In this document: piece by piece, positions 25,602 to 34,527 of the stretch | Layout of the letters: the number at the start of each line of letters is the position of its first letter | Position numbering within the stretch: position 1 is the stretch's first letter | Assembly: GCA_963825585.1 (NCBI GenBank) | Contig: CAWGTX010000004.1 | Location: forward strand, 124,001 to 188,000 | Source of the DNA: JAOUGY01 sp963825585 | GTDB taxonomy: Bacteria; Actinomycetota; Acidimicrobiia; Spongiisociales; ZC4RG35 | Direction of reading: 5' to 3' | DNA length: 64,000 nucleotides | Notes under the pieces: generated by a model | What the model saw: the letters and a program-made list of their open reading frames with translations, nothing else | Told to the model about the DNA's origin: nothing | Databases searched by the model: none | Program-made: the position numbers and the translations under genes

Positions 25602-27209
25602 TCAGGCGTTCACGCCGCCGTATGCGATGCCGGTGAGGTGATGCATCTCCCGGTCGAAGGTGGTCAGGTCGTCGATACCGAACTGGTCGAGCCTTTCGTG
25701 CCCGCAGGCACGGGCCAGCACCGTCATCAACTCGGTGGAGGCATCGAGGAAGGTGGCGAGACGGTGGGCGGCGTCGTCGACGGGGAGCCGGGCCCGAAGA
25801 TGCGGCTGCTGGGTGGCGATGCCCACCGGGCAGTTGTTCGAGTTGCAGGCTCGCATCCCGATGCATCCGATCGCCTGCAGGGCGGCGTTGGAGACTGCGA
25901 CGGCGTCGGCGCCCAGTCCCATCGCCTTGGCGAAGTCCCAGGGGGTTCGTAGGCCTCCGGTGATCACCAGCGTGGTGGCAGGCGCCACCCGGTCGAGATG
26001 GCGCCGTGCCCGGGCGAGGGCGGGGATGGTGGGCACCGAGATGTTGTCCCGGAACAGCACTGGAGCGGCGCCGGTACCGCCGCCCCGGCCGTCGAGGATG
26101 ATGTAGTCGACCCCGATGGACACGGCGGCATCGATGTCGGCCTCGATGTGTTGGGCGGAGAGTTTGGCTCCGATCGGCACACCGCCGCTCGCCTCCCGCA
26201 CCGTTTCGGCGAGTCGGCGGTAGTCGTCGAGCTCGATCAGGTCGGTGAAGGTGGCGGGCGACACGGCGGCCGTTCCCTCGGACAGCCCCCGCACCTGGGC
26301 GATCTTGCCCACCACCTTGTCGCCGGGAAGGTGCCCACCGGTGCCCGTCTTGGCTCCCTGACCGAACTTGAAGTGGAATCCCTGGACGTCTGAGACCTTC
26401 TCGATGGCCCAGCCGAATCGTCCCGAGGCCAGCTCGTAGAGATACCGAGACGACTCGGCCTTCTCCTCGGGGAGCATGCCGCCCTCACCCGAGCAGATGG
26501 CGGTCCCGGCCAGTTCCGCGCCCCGGGCGAGTGCCACCTTGGCTTCCTCGGAGAGCGCGCCGAAGCTCATGTCCGAGACGAAGATCGGGATCTCCAGCCG
26601 CAGGGGTTTGGTGGCGGCGGATCCGATCACCACCGACGTGTCCACCTCGACTTCGTCGAGGAGCGGCCGCCGGGCGAGCTGGGCGGTGACGAACTGGATG
26701 TCGTCCCAGTCCGGCAGGCGATCGCGGGGAACTCCCATGGCAGCCACAGGGCCGTGGTGGCCGGTCTTGGTGAGCCCGTCGGTAGCCAGCCGGCGGATCA
26801 CGCCGACGTGGGGTTCCTCGGGTGCGCCATGGAGGTCCTGGAAGGCGCCCTGATAGGCGGTTCGGTCATACGGCTGGGGGTTGTCGACCAGCCAGGCGGC
26901 TATCTCGTCGCCGTCCACGTAGACGGTGTCGTCCTCGACCCAGGACGTGAAGCGGTGCAGACGTTCGGCGGGGTTGTAGCTCGACACCCCGGTTTCGAAG
27001 CGGTAGTCCCACCCGTGCAGCCCGCAGATCAGGTCCTCACCGACCACCTTCCCGTCTGCCATCAGCGCACCGCGGTGCAGGCACCGGCCGTACAGAACCG
27101 AATGGTCGTCCTCCCAACGTACTACCACCAGGTCGACACCCAGGATGAGCACGCCGTGGGGCTGCTTGTCGGCCAGATCCAGCCATCGGGCAATCGGGAT
27201 GGGGTTCAA
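25602..27209 (-). CDS. Rieske domain fused to FMN-dependent glutamate synthase-like domain
   Basis: An N-terminal Rieske domain (ligands C43, H45, C62 and H65 counted from the TTG start; RCLHRGALMA and ICGLHGWDYRFETG) is joined to a FMN-binding TIM barrel of the glutamate synthase family. The barrel shows FVSDMSFGALSEEAKVALAR, FHFKFGQGAKTGTGGHLPG, and the C-x5-C-x4-C motif for a [3Fe-4S] cluster (CIGMRACNSNNCPVGIATQ). There is no glutaminase domain, so ammonia or another donor would be used if it makes glutamate; the real substrate is unknown. I prefer the TTG with GGAAGGA upstream; an ATG 13 codons earlier lacks a site. It is followed directly by the Rieske-ThDP gene, so the two probably share a transcript. 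Confidence 0.9.
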   Translation of the reverse strand: MNPIPIARWLDLADKQPHGVLILGVDLVVVRWEDDHSVLYGRCLHRGALMADGKVVGEDLICGLHGWDYRFETGVSSYNPAERLHRFTSWVEDDTVYVDGDEIAAWLVDNPQPYDRTAYQGAFQDLHGAPEEPHVGVIRRLATDGLTKTGHHGPVAAMGVPRDRLPDWDDIQFVTAQLARRPLLDEVEVDTSVVIGSAATKPLRLEIPIFVSDMSFGALSEEAKVALARGAELAGTAICSGEGGMLPEEKAESSRYLYELASGRFGWAIEKVSDVQGFHFKFGQGAKTGTGGHLPGDKVVGKIAQVRGLSEGTAAVSPATFTDLIELDDYRRLAETVREASGGVPIGAKLSAQHIEADIDAAVSIGVDYIILDGRGGGTGAAPVLFRDNISVPTIPALARARRHLDRVAPATTLVITGGLRTPWDFAKAMGLGADAVAVSNAALQAIGCIGMRACNSNNCPVGIATQQPHLRARLPVDDAAHRLATFLDASTELMTVLARACGHERLDQFGIDDLTTFDREMHHLTGIAYGGVNA

Positions 27210-27440
27210 GGGTGGTCCTTCCGTGGGCTCTCGGGACAAGGGAACCATTGCGGCGCCATCACTATGCCCACGGACACGTGGTCCGGGGGCCAGTGAACAG
27301 AGATCCTGACCCTCTCCAGGGCTAGGGATCGAAGTCGCTGGCTACCGGGTCAAGCTCGCCGCACCGATCAGTTCGTCGACGGTCGGGTTCGCCGATCGGA
27401 TCCAGTAGCTCGACCGCGGCGAGCGTTTGTGCCGACGTGG

Positions 27441-28871
27441 TCATCCGAGCGTCACACCATGCTGGTCGCGGTACGTCTCGAGCAGTCGCAACCAAACCTC
27501 GCTCAGTGTCGGGAAAGAGGGAACCGCATGCCACAGGGTGTCGAGCGGAACCTCGCCGACGATGGCGATGGTGGCAGCGTGAAGCAGTTCACCGACTCGT
27601 GGACCCACGAAAGTGGCGCCCACTATCACGTTGCGGGAGGCGTCCACCACCAACTTGGTGGTGCCGCCGTGACCCTTGCCCAGCACCGAGGCAGCGGCGA
27701 CATGGCCGATGTCGTACGTGACCGTCTTCACGTCGATGTCGGCGTCGCGAGCCTGCTGCTCGGTCATCCCGACCGCAGCGACCTCTGGGCTGGTGAACAC
27801 GACTCGTGGGGTGGCCTTGGTGTCACCCCACGCCGAGGTTTCGACGCCGTTGATGTGGGCGCCGGCGATGCGGGCCTGGTACTTGCCGGTGTGGGTCAAC
27901 AACGAGCGCCCATTGACGTCGCCCACCGCGTACAGCCAGTCGCCGGGGACGGCGGTGACGAGGAGGTGGTCGTCCACTTCGACATAGCGGCCCGGCTCCA
28001 AGCCAACCGTGTCTGCGCCGATGTCGTAGGTGTTCGGGCGGCGGCCGGTCGCCACCAGGATCTCGTCGGCTTCGATCACAGTCTCGGTGCCGTCGGAGAG
28101 CTTGACATGTGCCGTCACCGGCCCAGCGGCACCATCGCGTTCTGCCCAGTTGGTGGTGGCGCCGGTGTGGACGGCGATCCCCATCTTCTCGAAGGCGGCC
28201 GTCAACTCGTCGCCTACGAAGTCCTCTTCGCGGGCCAGCAGCCGGTCGAACATCTCCAGGATGACCACCTGTTCCGAGCCGAGCCACTTCCAAGCCTGTG
28301 CCATCTCGACACCGATGACACCACCACCGATGATCAGCAGACGCCGGGGCGCCGCGGTGGCAGCGGTGATGTTGCGGTTGTCCCAGGTGGTGATGTCGGA
28401 GAGTCCGGGGATGGGTGGTGTTGCCGAACCGGTACCGGTGGCGATCACCACCGCCCTGGCGGCGGTGTAGCGGGTGACGGTCCCGTCCGCAGCGGCCACC
28501 TCCACTGCCTTCTCGCCGGCGAGCCGACCATGACCGCGGATCAGGTCAACACCCACGCTCTCCACCCAACCCGCCTGACCGGCATCATCCCAGTTCGAGG
28601 TGAAGGCGTCACGACGGGTGAGGGCGGCGGCGATGTCGACGTGGCCCGAGATGGCCAGTCCCGGCACCCGGTTCGCCTCTTCGAGTGCCTCGCCGGGTCG
28701 GAGCAGTGCTTTCGATGGCATGCAGCCCCAGTAGGAGCATTCGCCGCCGACGAGTTCGCGTTCGACGATGGCAACCTTCAGGCCCTGCCGGCCGGCGACA
28801 TCGGCGACGTTCTCCCCGGCCGGCCCAGCTCCCAGGACGATCACGTCATAGGTGTTCTGTGGTGTGGTCAT
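27441..28871 (-). CDS. Pyridine nucleotide-disulfide oxidoreductase (Lpd/MerA-like)
   Basis: This 476-residue FAD flavoprotein has the N-terminal dinucleotide fold VIVLGAGPAGENVADVAG and the redox disulfide ELVGGECSYWGCMPSKALL. It also has the NAD(P) fold LLIIGGGVIGVEMAQAWKWL, the second FAD motif LYAVGDVNGRSLLTHTGKYQ, and a dimerisation domain. The usual C-terminal HP..E pattern of lipoamide dehydrogenase is changed to HAVPSFPTLSE, which keeps one His and the Glu. It could be lipoamide, mercuric or other disulfide reductase; no 2-oxoacid dehydrogenase or mer genes are near. GAGGAG precedes the ATG. It lies about 230 bases upstream of the Rieske fusion genes on the same strand and might supply them with electrons, which is inference. 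Confidence 0.9.
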   Translation of the reverse strand: MTTPQNTYDVIVLGAGPAGENVADVAGRQGLKVAIVERELVGGECSYWGCMPSKALLRPGEALEEANRVPGLAISGHVDIAAALTRRDAFTSNWDDAGQAGWVESVGVDLIRGHGRLAGEKAVEVAAADGTVTRYTAARAVVIATGTGSATPPIPGLSDITTWDNRNITAATAAPRRLLIIGGGVIGVEMAQAWKWLGSEQVVILEMFDRLLAREEDFVGDELTAAFEKMGIAVHTGATTNWAERDGAAGPVTAHVKLSDGTETVIEADEILVATGRRPNTYDIGADTVGLEPGRYVEVDDHLLVTAVPGDWLYAVGDVNGRSLLTHTGKYQARIAGAHINGVETSAWGDTKATPRVVFTSPEVAAVGMTEQQARDADIDVKTVTYDIGHVAAASVLGKGHGGTTKLVVDASRNVIVGATFVGPRVGELLHAATIAIVGEVPLDTLWHAVPSFPTLSEVWLRLLETYRDQHGVTLG

Positions 28872-28939
28872 GATGTGCTCCTCGGTCCGGTCGTTGCCCG
28901 TACCAGCGGACCAACGCCTCGAAAGGTCGGTGAGGCGAC

Positions 28940-29329
28940 TCATGGTCGGGAGGCCGACAGAGTTGCTGATGTGCGATCCGTGTCAGAACCGAACCTACCC
29001 GCCGCCACCGCGCCGAAGACGGCGCCGCCGGCGGCGATCACGATCGACTCGAGCGCGGCTCCACCGACCGGCAGCAGCGATGGCCCTTCGAGGTGCCCGG
29101 AAGCCGACAGTGCCGCCGTGACCAGTGCCGCCAGTGAGAAACCGGCTGCCGCGCACGACGCACTGCTGCGTCTCGAGACCAGCGCGCCCGAACCCGCCAC
29201 GATGGCGGGCGCCAGGTGAAACGTGACACCGGTGGTGACGACGGCCAGCACCGCCCACAGGGCGGCGAAGGCGATGCCTTCCAGCCATCGGTTTCGGGTG
29301 GGGTTCGGAATGTCGAATGTGTCGTCCAT
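28940..29329 (-). CDS. Small integral membrane protein, unknown
   Basis: This 129-residue protein has three to four hydrophobic segments (GIAFAALWAVLAVVTTGVTF, AAGFSLAALVTAALSA and SIVIAAGGAVFGAVAAGRF), with short charged ends. No family is recognised. The start at MDDTFDIPNP is chosen because it gives a charged cytoplasmic N-terminus before the first helix, but no clear ribosome site is seen. It lies on the same strand upstream of the flavoprotein and divergent from the TlpA-like gene. Confidence 0.6.
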   Translation of the reverse strand: MDDTFDIPNPTRNRWLEGIAFAALWAVLAVVTTGVTFHLAPAIVAGSGALVSRRSSASCAAAGFSLAALVTAALSASGHLEGPSLLPVGGAALESIVIAAGGAVFGAVAAGRFGSDTDRTSATLSASRP

Positions 29330-29472
29330 GACAGAACACAACGATGCCGCTCGTCGAACCATCCGCGAACCGACGGAATCCCGACGCTGGTCCATCCCGG
29401 CGGATCTCCCCGCCGGGAATCCGCGGCGATCACGACCGGTTCTCTCCCAGATGAGCGACCCGAGGTGGTGAC

Positions 29473-29991
29473 GTGAAGAGACGAAGCATCCTGACGATGG
29501 TCGTGGCCGTGGTGGTCTTGATCGGAGCGGCCGTGTGGGTCGGTTCCGAGGGGGACAGAGCCTCGGACGATGCCGGCGCCGAGGAGGCCCTCGACGTCCC
29601 GTTGGCCTATCTCGACGGAACCGCCGGCAACCTGTCGGACTTCCGCGGTACACCGGTGGTACTGAACTTCTGGTCGTCGTGGTGTCCGGCGTGTGTCGCC
29701 GAGCTTCCCGACTTTCAGGCGGTCAGCGAGTCGCTGGACGGTGAGGTCGTATTCATCGGGATGAACATGCAGGAAGTCGATCATGCCGCCGCCGCCGAGC
29801 TCATCGCCGGGGCCGGTGTCACCTATCGGCTGGCCGACGATCCCGACGGCGAGCTGTTTCGGAGCTTCGCCGGTATCGGCATGCCCACCACGGTGTTCAT
29901 CGACGCCGAGGGTCGGCCGGCGACCGTCCACGCCGGGGCGCTGTTCGCCGACGATCTCGAGGCCATCATCCGACAGGAGCTGCTCGGCTGA
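29473..29991 (+). CDS. TlpA/ResA-like thioredoxin-fold protein, membrane-anchored
   Basis: This 172-residue protein has an uncleaved-type N-terminal helix (ILTMVVAVVVLIGAAVWVG) and an acidic linker. A thioredoxin fold of the AhpC/TSA-TlpA type follows, with the active-site WCPAC in LNFWSSWCPACVAELPDFQA and the cis-Pro in IGMPTTVFID. Proteins of this type reduce or form disulfides outside the membrane, often during cytochrome c maturation. No cytochrome genes are near. The start is a GTG after a GAGGTGG run. It stands alone on the plus strand. Confidence 0.9.
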   Translation: MKRRSILTMVVAVVVLIGAAVWVGSEGDRASDDAGAEEALDVPLAYLDGTAGNLSDFRGTPVVLNFWSSWCPACVAELPDFQAVSESLDGEVVFIGMNMQEVDHAAAAELIAGAGVTYRLADDPDGELFRSFAGIGMPTTVFIDAEGRPATVHAGALFADDLEAIIRQELLG

Positions 29992-30045
29992 CCGACACGG
30001 GTGTGACGGGACCAGAGGATGCTGGTGCCCGACCGGCCCGGCTGG

Positions 30046-30327
30046 CTACTGGTAGCGCAGGTATCCGGCGCCGGCGGAACGGAGGCGGTCGGTCTGTTCG
30101 AGTTCGTGCTTGATCTCTGCGCGGCGCAGCGACAGGGCTGTCAACGCCTCTTCGGTCTCGCGCAGCAGCGTGGTCACCCTGTCCGCCACCTCGGGGTCGG
30201 GTTGGTCGATCAGTTGGATCGTCCCGAGCGCGGGTAGATCGGGAAGATCTTCACCGTCGACCAGCCTTCCTGCGTCCTCGAGAAAGGACTCGAGGAGATC
30301 GGCCGCCTCGGACCACGTGAGCGTCAC
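30046..30327 (-). CDS. FliT-like flagellar chaperone candidate
   Basis: This 93-residue helical protein (ADLLESFLEDAGRLVDGED, VADRVTTLLRETEEALTALS, AEIKHELEQTDRLR) directly follows fliS with a four-base GTGA overlap. Its size, helical character and position after fliD-fliS fit FliT, the FliD export chaperone. Sequence similarity in that family is weak, so the function is inferred from context. No heptamer element interrupts this gene pair. Confidence 0.65.
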   Translation of the reverse strand: MTLTWSEAADLLESFLEDAGRLVDGEDLPDLPALGTIQLIDQPDPEVADRVTTLLRETEEALTALSLRRAEIKHELEQTDRLRSAGAGYLRYQ

Positions 30328-30704
30328 GAGCCCTCCCAGCCGGCCACGATCTGGGCCCAGGCGTCGCGCAGGTCGGTGAAGACCCGACGCACTGGCTCGG
30401 CAGGATCGAACCGCTTCGACAGATTGGCGGCCACCAGTTGGCGGTGCGAGTACTCGTAGAGCATCGCCAGGTTCGATGCCACCGGGCCGGCCGACATGTT
30501 GAGGGTTCCCATCAGTTCGGAGACGATCGACTGGCAGCGGGTGAGCTCCTTGTGGGCGATGTCGATGTCGAGCGCGGCCGGGCTGAGCGCCACCTCCACC
30601 TTGCCGAGCGCCGTCAGTACGCCGTCGTACAACATCACGACCAGCTGTCCGGGTGTGGCGGTGTCGATCGAGCTCTGCCGGTATGCCGCAACAGCAGCGT
30701 TCAT
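30324..30704 (-). CDS. fliS: Flagellin export chaperone FliS
   Basis: FliS binds the C-terminus of flagellin and keeps it unfolded until export. The 126-residue protein shows the family start AYRQSSIDTATPGQLVVMLYDGVL and the helical body with LAMLYEYSHRQLVAANLSK. Its length is typical. It lies ten bases after fliD and overlaps the FliT-like gene, forming a filament-assembly operon with the flagellin upstream. Confidence 0.95.
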   Translation of the reverse strand: MNAAVAAYRQSSIDTATPGQLVVMLYDGVLTALGKVEVALSPAALDIDIAHKELTRCQSIVSELMGTLNMSAGPVASNLAMLYEYSHRQLVAANLSKRFDPAEPVRRVFTDLRDAWAQIVAGWEGS

Positions 30705-30714
30705 GGTGTCTCCA

Positions 30715-32616
30715 TCATCGGTTTGCGTTCAGGCTGCTCAGGCCGGCGGCGAGCTGGGACGAGAGTCCCTGCAGCCGGCCCATGGCATTTTCGAGTGCGG
30801 TGAACTGGCGACGCAGGGCCGCCTCACGTCGGACCAGCCGTTCCTCGAGTTGTTCGATGCGGCTGTCGGCGAGTTTGATCTGGGAATCCCACCGGTCCGT
30901 GGCCCGGTCGATCACGCCACCCGTCTTGATGATCCCGTCGAGGAGCTCCTCGAAGTTGGACGCGAGCCCCGACTTCACGGTGACGCTGCCGAGCGACAGG
31001 TTGCCGCCGGCGGCGCTCACCTGACCGGGCGTCGCTGATATGTTCACGAGCAGTCCATCGAGGGCTCCGGTGCCCAACAGCGACCGACCCGTGCCGGTGG
31101 CGGCCAGACCCCCGAGGGTTCCGGCCACGTCGACGCCGGTGTATGTACCGGCCAACCCCCACGGATCGCCGGCGACGGTGAAGGAGTTGCCGGACCCGTA
31201 GCCGAGCGAGGTGAGATTGAGGGCACTGCCGTCGCTGGCTGCCGCCACCCCGGAGATGCCGGCGCTCTTCAGCCCTGCGTTGATGGCCTCGACCGCGGCC
31301 TCGAGCGTCGAGGATGCGGGAACGATCACGTTGGCGGTGACACCGTTGACGGTGATGTCGAAGGCCTGATCGGCTCCCGGAGGGGAGTAGGGCGACCCGG
31401 TGATGCTCGGCCTCGTGGCCGCCTGGGTGATGGCGACGTCATGGGTGCCATCCAGGTCAGAGGACGCGGACCGGGTCACCGTCACCCGGGAGTCGGTTGA
31501 CGATGACCGACGGGCGAACAATGACTGGACGTCATCGAAGTTGGTCTCCATCGCTTCGCGCAGCTTGGTCTCGTCGAGGGTGATGCTGCCGTCACGGTTG
31601 AGGCTGATACCCACCGAGGCCGCCGTCCGGAAGTCGCCGACCAGCCCGGCCACGGTGCCCGAGATGGCCGAGCGCAGCGACAGCTTGAGTCCGCGTGCGG
31701 TTGAGTCGGTCGACAAGGGACCGGCGGCTCCGCCGTCGGCGGCGGTGCGGGTCCGGGTGTTGATGGTGGAGAGCGCCGAGTTGAGCTCAGCCACGAAATC
31801 CCGGATCTTGGCCACCGCTCCCTCCTGGTCGGAGTTGACCGTCACCGTGACCGGAGCCGCGGTGGTGTTCGTGAGCGTCAGTGTGACGCCCGAGATCAGG
31901 TCGTCGATCACGTTGGTGGGGCGTTCGACGGTGATGGCGCCGGGACCGCTCCCAAGGGTCACCTGAGCGTCGAGCCCTTCCTGGACCGTGCCGAAGGTGC
32001 CCATGGTGGACAGTCCGTTGGTGACGGTGAACTGGGAGTCGTCGCCAGTCGACGTGCTCTGAAGTGAGAGCTTCACCCGGCCTGAATCAACCGTGATGAT
32101 GGAGGCCGAGATACCGGCACCGAGGGCGTTGATCTGCGAGGTCAGATCGGCGAGGGTGGTGGAGGAGTCGGTGGTGATGTCGTGCTGAGTGGCACCCACC
32201 GTGATCGAGAAGGTACCCGCACCGACCAGGTCGGTGGCTGCGGTGAGGTCACTGGCGCCGGTGGGGCTGTCGCTGCCTGACGCCATCTGATGCGATGTGG
32301 CGAGGCGCGTCACCTGAAATGAGAGGCTGCCTTCGGCCGGGGTACCGGTGACGGAGACACCGACCGAGGCGTCCGACGAGGTGGCCTTCGAGAACTTCGA
32401 CCAGTCCGAGGCCTCGTCGATGGCCCTGGCCTTGTCGCGCAGGGCGGAGAGGCGGGTGGAGATCTGACTCCAGGCGTCGTTGCGCTGCTGGAACGTCGCC
32501 TTGCGCTGCTGGGTCTGCTGGAGCGGGATCCGCTCGATCTGCATGAGCTGGGAGACGATGGAGTTGGTGTCGAGACCGGAAGCGATGCCGCCGATGCTGA
32601 AGAGTGGTGTTGCCAT
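30715..32616 (-). CDS. fliD: Flagellar filament cap protein FliD
   Basis: FliD is the cap that inserts flagellin at the growing tip. The 633-residue protein begins with the FliD motif SIGGIASGLDTNSIVSQLMQIERIPL (core: ASGLDTNSIVSQLMQIER), followed by a coiled-coil helix and long Thr/Ser-rich beta domains. It ends with the family's C-terminal helices (QIKLADSRIEQLEERLVRRE and FTALENAMGRLQG). It is longer than many FliD proteins, with the extra length in the variable surface domains. It is transcribed after the flagellin, through a strong hairpin. Confidence 0.95.
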   Translation of the reverse strand: MATPLFSIGGIASGLDTNSIVSQLMQIERIPLQQTQQRKATFQQRNDAWSQISTRLSALRDKARAIDEASDWSKFSKATSSDASVGVSVTGTPAEGSLSFQVTRLATSHQMASGSDSPTGASDLTAATDLVGAGTFSITVGATQHDITTDSSTTLADLTSQINALGAGISASIITVDSGRVKLSLQSTSTGDDSQFTVTNGLSTMGTFGTVQEGLDAQVTLGSGPGAITVERPTNVIDDLISGVTLTLTNTTAAPVTVTVNSDQEGAVAKIRDFVAELNSALSTINTRTRTAADGGAAGPLSTDSTARGLKLSLRSAISGTVAGLVGDFRTAASVGISLNRDGSITLDETKLREAMETNFDDVQSLFARRSSSTDSRVTVTRSASSDLDGTHDVAITQAATRPSITGSPYSPPGADQAFDITVNGVTANVIVPASSTLEAAVEAINAGLKSAGISGVAAASDGSALNLTSLGYGSGNSFTVAGDPWGLAGTYTGVDVAGTLGGLAATGTGRSLLGTGALDGLLVNISATPGQVSAAGGNLSLGSVTVKSGLASNFEELLDGIIKTGGVIDRATDRWDSQIKLADSRIEQLEERLVRREAALRRQFTALENAMGRLQGLSSQLAAGLSSLNANR

Positions 32617-32645
32617 CGTCTACCTCGGAAGAAAGAACCTTGAGT

Positions 32646-32677
32646 GGGTGGTGGCCTCCCGAAGGAGGCCACCACCC
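32646..32677 (-). terminator. Hairpin between flagellin and fliD
   Basis: A perfect 14-bp stem (GGGTGGTGGCCTCC / GGAGGCCACCACCC) with a four-base loop lies 20 bases after the flagellin stop. On the minus strand it is followed by a moderately T-rich stretch (GGTTCTTTCTTCC). It may partly terminate transcription, so that flagellin is made in excess over fliD-fliS. Confidence 0.75.
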
Positions 32678-32697
32678 GTTGATGTCCCAGTCGGCCT

Positions 32698-33525
32698 TTA
32701 CCGCAGGAGGGAAAGGACGTTCTGAGGCGACTGGTTGGCTTGCGCCAACATCGACACACCGGCCTGGCTCAGGATCTGATGGCGAGTGAACTGCGCCATC
32801 TCCATCGCCATATCGGTGTCACGGATCCGGGACTCCGAGGCCGTCAGGTTCTCCAGAGCAACGCTCAGGTTGTTGACGGTGTGCTCCAGACGGTTCTGGG
32901 TAGCACCGAGCTCGGAACGGACCGACGAGACCGACGAGATGGCGTTGTCCAGAGCGGTCATCGCCGCGGTGGCGCCGCTCGCCGAGGTCAGGTCGATGCC
33001 GGACAGGTCCACGCTGAACACGTCGCCCGAGCTCAGTGTCAGGTCGGTGCTCACGGCGAGCTGATCCGAGGCACCCGATCCCACCTGGAAGGTGAGGGCG
33101 TTGGTCCCGAAGTCGGCGAACACGGAGTTGCCGGCGAACGTGGTCCTCGAGCCGATGGCGTCGAGTTCTGCCAGGAGTTCCTGGACTTCCTCGTTCTGGG
33201 CGGTTCCGTCCGTGGTGGCGGTGTTGGCCGCGTCGACCGAGAGCTCACGCATCCGCTGGAGGATGGAGTGGACCTCGTTCAGTGCGCCTTCAGCCGTCTG
33301 CACGAAGCTGATGCCGTCCTGAGCGTTCTTGATGGCGCCCGAGGTGCCACGGATCTCGGAGCGAAGGTTCTCCGACTTCACGAGGCCCGCTGCGTCATCG
33401 GCGGCCCGGTTGATGCGGAAACCCGAGGAGAGTTTCTCCAAGGACTTGCCCATCTGGACGTTCGTGGCCGAGAGGTTGCGGTAGCTGTTCAGCGCCGCAA
33501 TGTTGTTGTTGATCCGCAGGGACAT
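32698..33525 (-). CDS. fliC: Flagellin (copy 1)
   Basis: Flagellin builds the filament. The 275-residue protein has only the conserved ends: the N-terminal D0/D1 (MSLRINNNIAALNSYRNLSA, SSGFRINRAADDAAGLVKSE, QTAEGALNEVHSILQRMREL) and the C-terminal D1/D0 (ESRIRDTDMAMEMAQFTRHQ, ILSQAGVSMLAQANQSPQNV, LSLLR). Almost no variable surface domain lies between them. AGGAGG precedes the ATG. A near-identical second copy is found 9 kb away. Potential glycosylation Ser/Thr residues lie in the central TTDGTAQ and TDLTLSSGD stretches. Confidence 0.96.
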   Translation of the reverse strand: MSLRINNNIAALNSYRNLSATNVQMGKSLEKLSSGFRINRAADDAAGLVKSENLRSEIRGTSGAIKNAQDGISFVQTAEGALNEVHSILQRMRELSVDAANTATTDGTAQNEEVQELLAELDAIGSRTTFAGNSVFADFGTNALTFQVGSGASDQLAVSTDLTLSSGDVFSVDLSGIDLTSASGATAAMTALDNAISSVSSVRSELGATQNRLEHTVNNLSVALENLTASESRIRDTDMAMEMAQFTRHQILSQAGVSMLAQANQSPQNVLSLLR

Positions 33526-33586
33526 GATGACAACCTCCTTGTTGTCTAGCTTGCGAGTCCGACTTCCGTGTCGTCTCTTGCCCGCC

Positions 33587-33613
33587 CTGTCGACGGTGGT
33601 GCCAAGCCCTTTA
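33587..33613 (-). promoter_or_regulatory. Possible sigma-28 (FliA-type) promoter of flagellin
   Basis: On the minus strand, TAAA is followed after exactly 15 bases by GTCGACAG. This compares with the consensus TAAA-N15-GCCGATAA at all four -35 bases and five of eight -10 bases. TAAA is rare in this GC-rich DNA. The predicted transcript would have a leader of roughly 55 bases before the flagellin ATG. Confidence 0.5.
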
Positions 33614-33621
33614 GGGTTTGC

Positions 33622-34527
33622 TCAGAAAAACCTCGGTGGCCCCGATAGCGTCACGGGTGGAGCGCCCACGCGTTCGGCGATCCAGATCCGCCGTAGCCCG
33701 TGGCGCCAGCCGCCGGTGTCCAGTGGCGCCCAGTCATAGACGTGAATGTCGGCGTTGAATCGTGGATCATCGATCCGGGTGAACCGGTAGCCGAGATCGC
33801 TGAGCATACGTTCGACCGCGGCAGCGGAGACCCGCTTGGCCGTGCCCGACAGGGACTGGTCGTAGCCGCGTTCGCTGACCGTGATGAAGTGGTCGGGATC
33901 GAGCGAGTCCGTCACCTCCGTCTCGAGGATCAGCCTGTCGCTGACACTCGCCGCGAGCTGGAGGGATCGAAACGGATCGTTCAAGTGGTAGAGAACTCCG
34001 AGGTGAAGCACCCAGTCGAACTCCTCGTCGAGTGGCACAGGGTTGTCCAGATCGAGCACGATTGCGTTCAAGTCCGGGTAACGGGTTCTGATGACCTCGA
34101 CGTGCTCGTAGCGCCCCTCGGCGCATGTCACGACAGCGCCTCGCTCGGAGAGCATCGCGCCCAGGTCGCCGAATCCGGCACCGAACTCGAGCACGGTCTG
34201 TGAATCGAAGGCTTCGGTGCCGAGATAGTGCAGGAGCCCTTCGACGCGGGCCTCACGCCAGGCGTCGTAGTGACCGGCGAACTGGTCCTCGATGTCGACG
34301 TCCTCGTCGACCCCGAGAACGGCTGCCGGACTCGCTTCGAGGTTCTCGACCTCGTGGTCTGCAATGGTCGGCGTACCGTGGGACCCTCGGACGTCGCTGC
34401 GAATACGGTCAACGGCGAGCTCGAGCATCGACAGCCGCGTTGCGATCAGCTCGAAACCATGGCCGACATCGCAGACCATCCGATCGAGCGTGGCGAGTAC
34501 GTCGTCTGCACTCAGATCGGAGTTCAT
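33622..34527 (-). CDS. SAM-dependent class I methyltransferase
   Basis: The 301-residue protein has a helical N-terminal region (DVLATLDRMVCDVGHGFELI) and a Rossmann-type methyltransferase core. The SAM motif I is TVLEFGAGFGDLGAMLSERG near residue 115, an acidic motif II is VVTCAEGRYEHVEVIR, and motif IV is FDWVLHLGVLYHLNDPFRSL. Its C-terminal region ends in GPPRFF. Substrate is unknown. It overlaps the next gene by four bases and begins the six-gene island behind flagellin, so it may methylate a filament or surface glycan, or flagellin lysines; that is inference. GGAGG precedes the ATG. Confidence 0.85.
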   Translation of the reverse strand: MNSDLSADDVLATLDRMVCDVGHGFELIATRLSMLELAVDRIRSDVRGSHGTPTIADHEVENLEASPAAVLGVDEDVDIEDQFAGHYDAWREARVEGLLHYLGTEAFDSQTVLEFGAGFGDLGAMLSERGAVVTCAEGRYEHVEVIRTRYPDLNAIVLDLDNPVPLDEEFDWVLHLGVLYHLNDPFRSLQLAASVSDRLILETEVTDSLDPDHFITVSERGYDQSLSGTAKRVSAAAVERMLSDLGYRFTRIDDPRFNADIHVYDWAPLDTGGWRHGLRRIWIAERVGAPPVTLSGPPRFF

